From assembly GCA_910585375.1 (NCBI GenBank), contig CAJUCZ010000001.1:62001-126000 (forward strand): DNA of 64,000 bases. The letters are read 5' to 3'. Both the position numbers and the translations under genes were made by a program. This document shows positions 60,049 to 64,000 of this stretch, in pieces. The stretch is from an uncultured Alphaproteobacteria bacterium (lineage in GTDB: Bacteria; Pseudomonadota; Alphaproteobacteria; RF32; CAG-239). The number at the start of each line of letters is the position of its first letter. Positions within the stretch are counted from its first letter, which is position 1. The notes beneath the pieces were generated by a model that was not told the origin of the DNA, searched no databases, and worked only from the letters and a program-made list of their open reading frames with translations.

Positions 60049-60765
60049 CTAAAGTTCTAACTGGTTAAGCAAACTAGCACGATTTTGCGGGAATTTCAAG
60101 CCGTGAGTTTGAAAAAAGTTTTTTGTGAGGAAAAACTCGGTCATCTTCAGTAAACCGGCCATTTCCGATGATGTTGGCCGATAATTGCCGGTGACGATAA
60201 AGTGCGGGTAGGAAAAGAGTTTTTCTTTATAAATAAAACCGGCTTCTTCACAAACGGCACGACCGCTTTTGGGTGAGACATAAGCCAGATTTTCCGTTGT
60301 GCCGGTGGCCGCGCATTCGCTCAGATCCAATCCGATACCCAGATTGTCCAACAGGAAAAATTCAAAGAAACAATAATGTACTATCCAATTATCTTCATTT
60401 ATCAGATTAAAAAAACTTTCTATGTAGTAGAAAAATCTGTCTAAAGGTGAGAGTTCAGGCATCGCAGCATTGCATAATTCGCATAGTGAAGACAAGGCAG
60501 CGAGTTTGCCGGCATGGCTGATGAAATTGACGGCGCAAGGTTCAAGCAGTTCGGCTTTTATACTCAGCATATTTTCGTCCACGCGCGAATATGCATCTAT
60601 TTGCAGACGGTTTCCAAGTTGATAAATTCCCAGATTGCGTTTGTGGAGACAGTTTTTGACATAACCGGTGACTTTGCCGTGTTCTCGCGTTAACACGGTG
60701 AGAATTAAAGAATTCTCACCGTGTTTGCGCATATTGATGATATAACCGTCGTCATTAAACTGCAT
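60049..60765 (-). CDS. recO: DNA repair protein RecO
   Basis: Loads RecA with RecR at gaps. A 238-aa protein with the N-terminal OB fold (GYIINMRKHGENSLILTVLTREHGKVTGYVK) and a helical C-terminal part (LCELCNAAMPE, FFEFFLLDNLGIGLDLSECAATG). The cysteines of the degenerate zinc site are partly kept. It begins right after the kdsA stop and precedes parC by about 20 bases. Confidence 0.92.
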   Translation of the reverse strand: MQFNDDGYIINMRKHGENSLILTVLTREHGKVTGYVKNCLHKRNLGIYQLGNRLQIDAYSRVDENMLSIKAELLEPCAVNFISHAGKLAALSSLCELCNAAMPELSPLDRFFYYIESFFNLINEDNWIVHYCFFEFFLLDNLGIGLDLSECAATGTTENLAYVSPKSGRAVCEEAGFIYKEKLFSYPHFIVTGNYRPTSSEMAGLLKMTEFFLTKNFFQTHGLKFPQNRASLLNQLEL

Positions 60766-61614
60766 TTATTTGTATTCATGAAGCATGGTTTTGGTTATAT
60801 GGTCATAAGCCATAAGCTCGGTCAGGACTCTCTTCATATCATGCAGAGGGATCATATTCGGCCCATCGCTCAAAGCTTTATCCGGATTGTCGTGTGTTTC
60901 AATAAACACTGCGGCAACGCCGACAGCAACGGCGGCTCTGGCCAAAACCGGCGCATATTCCCGCTGTCCGCCCGAAGTTCCGCCCTGCCCGCTCGGCTGC
61001 TGAACGGAATGGGTGGCGTCAAAAATAACCGGACAACCCGTATCCTGTGCCATTTTCGGTAATCCGCGGAAATCAGTAACCAATGTATTGTAACCGAAAG
61101 AAGCGCCGCGCTCAGTCAGACAGATATTATAGTTGCCGGAATCTTCAGCTTTTTTTACAATGTGTTTCATATCCCAAGGAGCGCAGAACTGGCCTTTTTT
61201 GATGTTTACGACTTTTCCGGTTTTGGCGGCAGCCACGACCAGATCAGTCTGACGGCACAGAAAAGCCGGAATTTGCAACATATCAACATGCGGAGCAATG
61301 ATTGCGCATTGTTCCTTTTCATGCACATCAGTTACAATCGGAATATTATTATAAAGCTTTTTTATCTCGTCAAAAGTTTTGATGCCTTCTTCCAGTCCTA
61401 CGCCGCGGGCTCCGTTGATAGATGTGCGGTTGGCTTTATCAAAAGACGCCTTAAATACATAATTTATACCCAATTCTTTAGTAATTTCAACCATTGCGCC
61501 GGCCATATCGATGGCATGCTGACGGCTTTCAATCTGACAGGGACCGGCCAGCAGTGCCAGTGGCAGCGTATTACTGATTTCAAAGTTTCCGATTTTTACT
61601 TTTCTTTGTTCCAT
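60766..61614 (-). CDS. kdsA: 3-deoxy-8-phosphooctulonate synthase (KDO-8-P synthase)
   Basis: Condenses arabinose 5-phosphate with phosphoenolpyruvate in LPS inner-core synthesis. The 282-aa TIM-barrel has LLAGPCQIESR, FKASFDKANRTS, TDVHE, QIPAFLCRQTDL, KKGQFCAPWDMK, ERGASFGYNTLVTDFRGL and FDATHSVQQP, all conserved. The Cys and Asn/His pattern fits either metal class. AAGGA precedes the start. With PagP it shows a lipid A-KDO outer membrane. Confidence 0.96.
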   Translation of the reverse strand: MEQRKVKIGNFEISNTLPLALLAGPCQIESRQHAIDMAGAMVEITKELGINYVFKASFDKANRTSINGARGVGLEEGIKTFDEIKKLYNNIPIVTDVHEKEQCAIIAPHVDMLQIPAFLCRQTDLVVAAAKTGKVVNIKKGQFCAPWDMKHIVKKAEDSGNYNICLTERGASFGYNTLVTDFRGLPKMAQDTGCPVIFDATHSVQQPSGQGGTSGGQREYAPVLARAAVAVGVAAVFIETHDNPDKALSDGPNMIPLHDMKRVLTELMAYDHITKTMLHEYK

Positions 61615-61708
61615 AAGTTTTTTCCTTTTGCTATTCAGAATGATTTATTTTTAACAAATTTACGCGCCGTTTTCAACCGTAATCCTGCTTGCTGTGGAGG
61701 AAAAGCAA

Positions 61709-61743
61709 AAAAAAAACACTGCCTCACGCGAGGCGGTGTTTTT
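61709..61743 (-). terminator. intrinsic terminator
   Basis: An 11-bp stem AACACTGCCTC/GAGGCGGTGTT (61715-61740) with an ACGC loop; the minus strand then runs into a T tract. It ends the hypothetical gene at 61748. Confidence 0.85.
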
Positions 61744-61747
61744 GCAA

Positions 61748-62581
61748 TTAGGACAAGATGTCCTGATGTTCCCGCAATATCTTTTTCATCTCTTTTTTGA
61801 GAAAGAATGAATGGAAGATTTTACGAAACAGAGAAGAATCCGTAATTTGTCCCGGAACAACATATTCGTCATAACCGGCAACTTCCGTATCCGCATTCAA
61901 ATAAGACGGACGGATGTACAAAATATAGTGCTGGAAAATATCTTCCGGCAGAGGTTGGAATTTGCAATGCCATACTCCCAGTTTTTTAAGAAATTTTCTT
62001 ACAGCCGCTTTGTTCTCAGTCGTTCGGCAATAAAATCCAGGGTAAACCAGCATTTTGCTTCCCAGAATTTTATACCAATAAGCAGCATGCAGCAATGTTG
62101 TCAGGTCTGCCGCATCAACAAAAAGATTCTGGTACGAGACAACGCCAATTTTTTTGCAGGCATCATGCGTCTTTGTCAATCCCTGCCGGTGCAGGTTAAG
62201 ACAGTCGATGATACTGCCGCAAAACGGGGTTTCAGAAAAGTTCCAATAATCAAAGTTATTTTTACCGATAATTTCTTCAACGCCGTGCAGCATTTTTTCC
62301 GTGCCGATATACAGGCATTTTTTACCATAATCTTCATAGCTTAATTTAACAAGCATTTTGAAAAAACCGTTGTCGGGATTTTCCGGAATTTCATTGACTT
62401 CCGGACGGGTTCCCCAGCTTTTTTCAATTGCAGAAGCAATACCGTTGGCCAAAAGCTTCATATCCGGCGATTTGCCGTGAAGAATAAGTTTATAATCGCT
62501 GCCGACACAGGCATACAGCCATTTCAAATCTTTTTCTCTCGGAAATTCATCTGCCGGATTTAAGAAATTTTTTCTCTCCAT
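61748..62581 (-). CDS. hypothetical soluble protein
   Basis: A 277-aa protein without signal or membrane helix. Regularly spaced aromatic residues and blocks such as WLYACVGSDYKLILHGKSPDM, FFKMLVKLSYEDYGKKCLYIGTEKM and ADLTTLLHAAYWYKILGSKMLVYPGFYC suggest a mixed alpha/beta fold. I recognise no catalytic motif or family. It is a single-gene unit between kdsA and pagP. Confidence 0.65.
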   Translation of the reverse strand: MERKNFLNPADEFPREKDLKWLYACVGSDYKLILHGKSPDMKLLANGIASAIEKSWGTRPEVNEIPENPDNGFFKMLVKLSYEDYGKKCLYIGTEKMLHGVEEIIGKNNFDYWNFSETPFCGSIIDCLNLHRQGLTKTHDACKKIGVVSYQNLFVDAADLTTLLHAAYWYKILGSKMLVYPGFYCRTTENKAAVRKFLKKLGVWHCKFQPLPEDIFQHYILYIRPSYLNADTEVAGYDEYVVPGQITDSSLFRKIFHSFFLKKEMKKILREHQDILS

Positions 62582-62678
62582 AATATAAAAATTTGATTAA
62601 TAATATTTATTGTGAGTATCCTATTAGCATTGTTCCTGTCAAATGGCAATAAAAAAATACTTCAAACGAAGCCATTAT

Positions 62679-63257
62679 TTAATAATCGTTGTTCAGTTCC
62701 CAACGCAGCCAGGTAAACAAGACATTTCCGTCATTTTTGACTCCGGGAACATATGCGGCCTGAATATTGAAATTTTTGTAGCCGATACCGGCCAGCGGCA
62801 ATGGTAAAGGCAGCGGAATATAAGCATATTCGGAACGCTGGGTCAGGCTGAGCGTATAGCCGATGCCGATACGCCATTTTTGATAGCAGTCAAGCGGCCA
62901 GTTATGTTGGTAAGCGTAACCGAATATCGTTTGCAAATGTCTGTTGGAATCTTTGAAGCCCATGGCATAAAGGGCATGCCAGTCACCGTCGGAATCGTAA
63001 AAGGATTTTCCCAGTCCTATGCCCCATGGTTCTTCGTTGTAGTCGTCAATTTTATCTTTATCGTACAATAACCGGTTGTGCCAGGTGTTTATCGGCAGGT
63101 AGAGGTCATAATTTTCCGCGTTCCAAGCCGTTGTCATATTATTCTGCAGCTTTTCCCCCCAGTCATCGGAAAGTTTGAAGTCATTTTCCTGTGCTGTTGC
63201 CGGTACGGCTGATAAGCACAAGATTCCTGCTATTATATAAAGGCAATAACGAAACAT
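62679..63257 (-). CDS. pagP: lipid A palmitoyltransferase PagP
   Basis: Outer-membrane enzyme that moves a palmitate from phospholipid to lipid A. The start at 63257 is the only ATG at the head; the longer frame opens with TTG. Signal peptide YCLYIIAGILCLSAVPATA. The mature barrel matches PagP: NAENYDLYLPINTWHNRLLYDKDKI with the catalytic His, EEPWGIGLG, DWHALYAMGFKDSN with catalytic Asp and Ser, and YIPLPLPLPLAGIGY. It ends FTWLRWELNNDY. About 192 aa, normal for the family. Confidence 0.92.
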   Translation of the reverse strand: MFRYCLYIIAGILCLSAVPATAQENDFKLSDDWGEKLQNNMTTAWNAENYDLYLPINTWHNRLLYDKDKIDDYNEEPWGIGLGKSFYDSDGDWHALYAMGFKDSNRHLQTIFGYAYQHNWPLDCYQKWRIGIGYTLSLTQRSEYAYIPLPLPLPLAGIGYKNFNIQAAYVPGVKNDGNVLFTWLRWELNNDY

Positions 63258-63349
63258 ATTCACCAATCTGACATAATTTATTATAGATGTCAGCTTGTAA
63301 CAAAAATCGGAAAAAAGTTCAATCTTATAACAATGTGACTGTTTATAAC

Positions 63350-63380
63350 TAAAGCCCCGATTTGGTTTCGGGGCTTTAAT
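63350..63380. terminator. intrinsic terminator
   Basis: AAAGCCCCGA (63351-63360)/TCGGGGCTTT (63368-63377), just after the stop of the last gene of the window on the minus strand. Confidence 0.8.
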
Positions 63381-63383
63381 TTA

Positions 63384-63908
63384 TTACATCAGAGCATCAA
63401 TTTCATTTCCTAACGGAAAATAATAGAAGTACAGGCTGACAAGAGTAAGAGCGGCCACCGGCACAAAAACTTTTTCGAACGGAAAATGTGCGTGTCCGCC
63501 ATTCTTGCGTTTCATCCACTGATAGAAATCAGAAGACCAGATCAGAACCAGCATTCCGATTAACACACTGAACAAGAACGGATCTATATAAAAAATCAGA
63601 ATCGGTTTCGGCGTATAATCAAGCTCGCTCACATATACAAAACCGACCATGGCAACAGAAACGGCAATCAGCCAGAAATCGCGGCCTTTAAAGTTCCAGC
63701 CTTTTTTATCAAACCATTTGATTAACCAGAAACCGAGCAAGGTCAAAAATGCACCGGCCCAAACGCCGATAACGCTGTCATCAACGCCCAGTTTGCGGGC
63801 AATTTCCAATGATGCGCCGATAGCAATCGTGCAAACGGCACAGGCCGGATTGGCCAAAGCTTTTCCACTGTAAGCCAACGCGGCGATAAATGCTAAAATC
63901 AGACTCAT
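63384..63908 (-). CDS. small polytopic membrane protein with CxxC motif, unknown
   Basis: A 174-aa protein from the ATG at 63908, which follows AAAGGA; the frame continues to 63944. A signal-like helix MSLILAFIAALAYSGKALA precedes NPACAVCTIAIGASLEIARKLG, a CxxC at about 23-26 facing the outside, then four more helices (about 44-63, 75-93, 105-124, 146-164). The layout suggests a redox or metal-binding membrane protein, but I cannot name the family. Nothing recognisable lies upstream to the window end. Confidence 0.68.
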   Translation of the reverse strand: MSLILAFIAALAYSGKALANPACAVCTIAIGASLEIARKLGVDDSVIGVWAGAFLTLLGFWLIKWFDKKGWNFKGRDFWLIAVSVAMVGFVYVSELDYTPKPILIFYIDPFLFSVLIGMLVLIWSSDFYQWMKRKNGGHAHFPFEKVFVPVAALTLVSLYFYYFPLGNEIDALM

Positions 63909-64000
63909 GTTTTTTCCTTTCTCTGAAACCAAAATTTTCTTCATTCTAGATTATCAAAAAGAGAAATCAATCAATTTTTTCAATATATTCCTCTTTTTCT

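Noticed and set aside
1..64000. CRISPR arrays, transposases, phage genes, toxin-antitoxin or defence systems
   Set aside because: No regularly spaced repeats, no recombinase or transposase motifs and no recognised defence domains were seen; the HD, DHH and HAD proteins have ordinary contexts.

Overview
The window reads as a chromosomal segment of an alphaproteobacterium, moderately AT-rich and probably host-associated or anaerobic. This is inferred from gene content. The support is an hfq-hflX-trkA neighbourhood, a mltB-rlpA-dacC-tmk-holB-tatD-MBL block, a DUF2155 protein beside MlaD-type proteins, and small families typical of the class. An Rnf complex and an iron-dependent alcohol dehydrogenase point to a redox-balancing, oxygen-limited life. 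KdsA, PagP, MlaD and a beta-barrel protein show an LPS-bearing outer membrane.

Layout. 1-5.5 kb: the end of a yej peptide importer, small membrane and outer-membrane proteins, and a family 5 uracil-DNA glycosylase. 5.5-11.9 kb: one minus-strand operon apbE-rseC-rnfB-C-D-G-E-A. 12-14.35 kb: a CDP-alcohol phosphatidyltransferase and a DsbD/ScsB-type reductase, followed by a hairpin-dense intergenic element. 15.3-16.6 kb: two tandem copies of a promoter/gene/terminator unit encoding related membrane coiled-coil proteins. 16.6-20.6 kb: an AsmA-like protein, an HD protein with a long structured leader, guanine deaminase, and tRNA-Lys followed by a repeat cluster that copies the tRNA 3' end. 20.7-26.5 kb: a GldA/F/G-like ABC operon with a DUF4340 protein and a soluble PAS histidine kinase. 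26.6-28.7 kb: two MlaD paralogues and a DUF2155 protein. 29-31.3 kb: TrkH and a membrane-anchored degenerate nuclease domain. 31.5-40.3 kb: alcohol dehydrogenase, DHH phosphoesterase and the cell-wall/replication block. 40.5-43.4 kb: tRNA-Ser, a fragment matching its 3' end, and a strikingly AT-rich three-gene island (lactate/malate dehydrogenase-like protein plus two HAD proteins). 43.5-48.3 kb: sugar porter, CTP-dependent lipid kinase family, RHH protein, DUF2156 protein and a lipoprotein. 48.3-61.6 kb: a run of minus-strand genes hflX, hfq, HAD, trkA, dus, unknown, a 1329-aa membrane coiled-coil protein, a small protein missed by length filters, parC, recO and kdsA. 61.7-64 kb: unknown protein, PagP and a small membrane protein.

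Most of the window is ordinary core genome. The parts that stand out are the duplicated coiled-coil units, the tRNA-Lys repeat with an inverted hairpin loop, the possible noncoding transcript upstream of the HD gene, the AT-rich island, and the Bacteroidota-like Rnf operon. No CRISPR array, transposase, integrase or recognisable defence system was seen.
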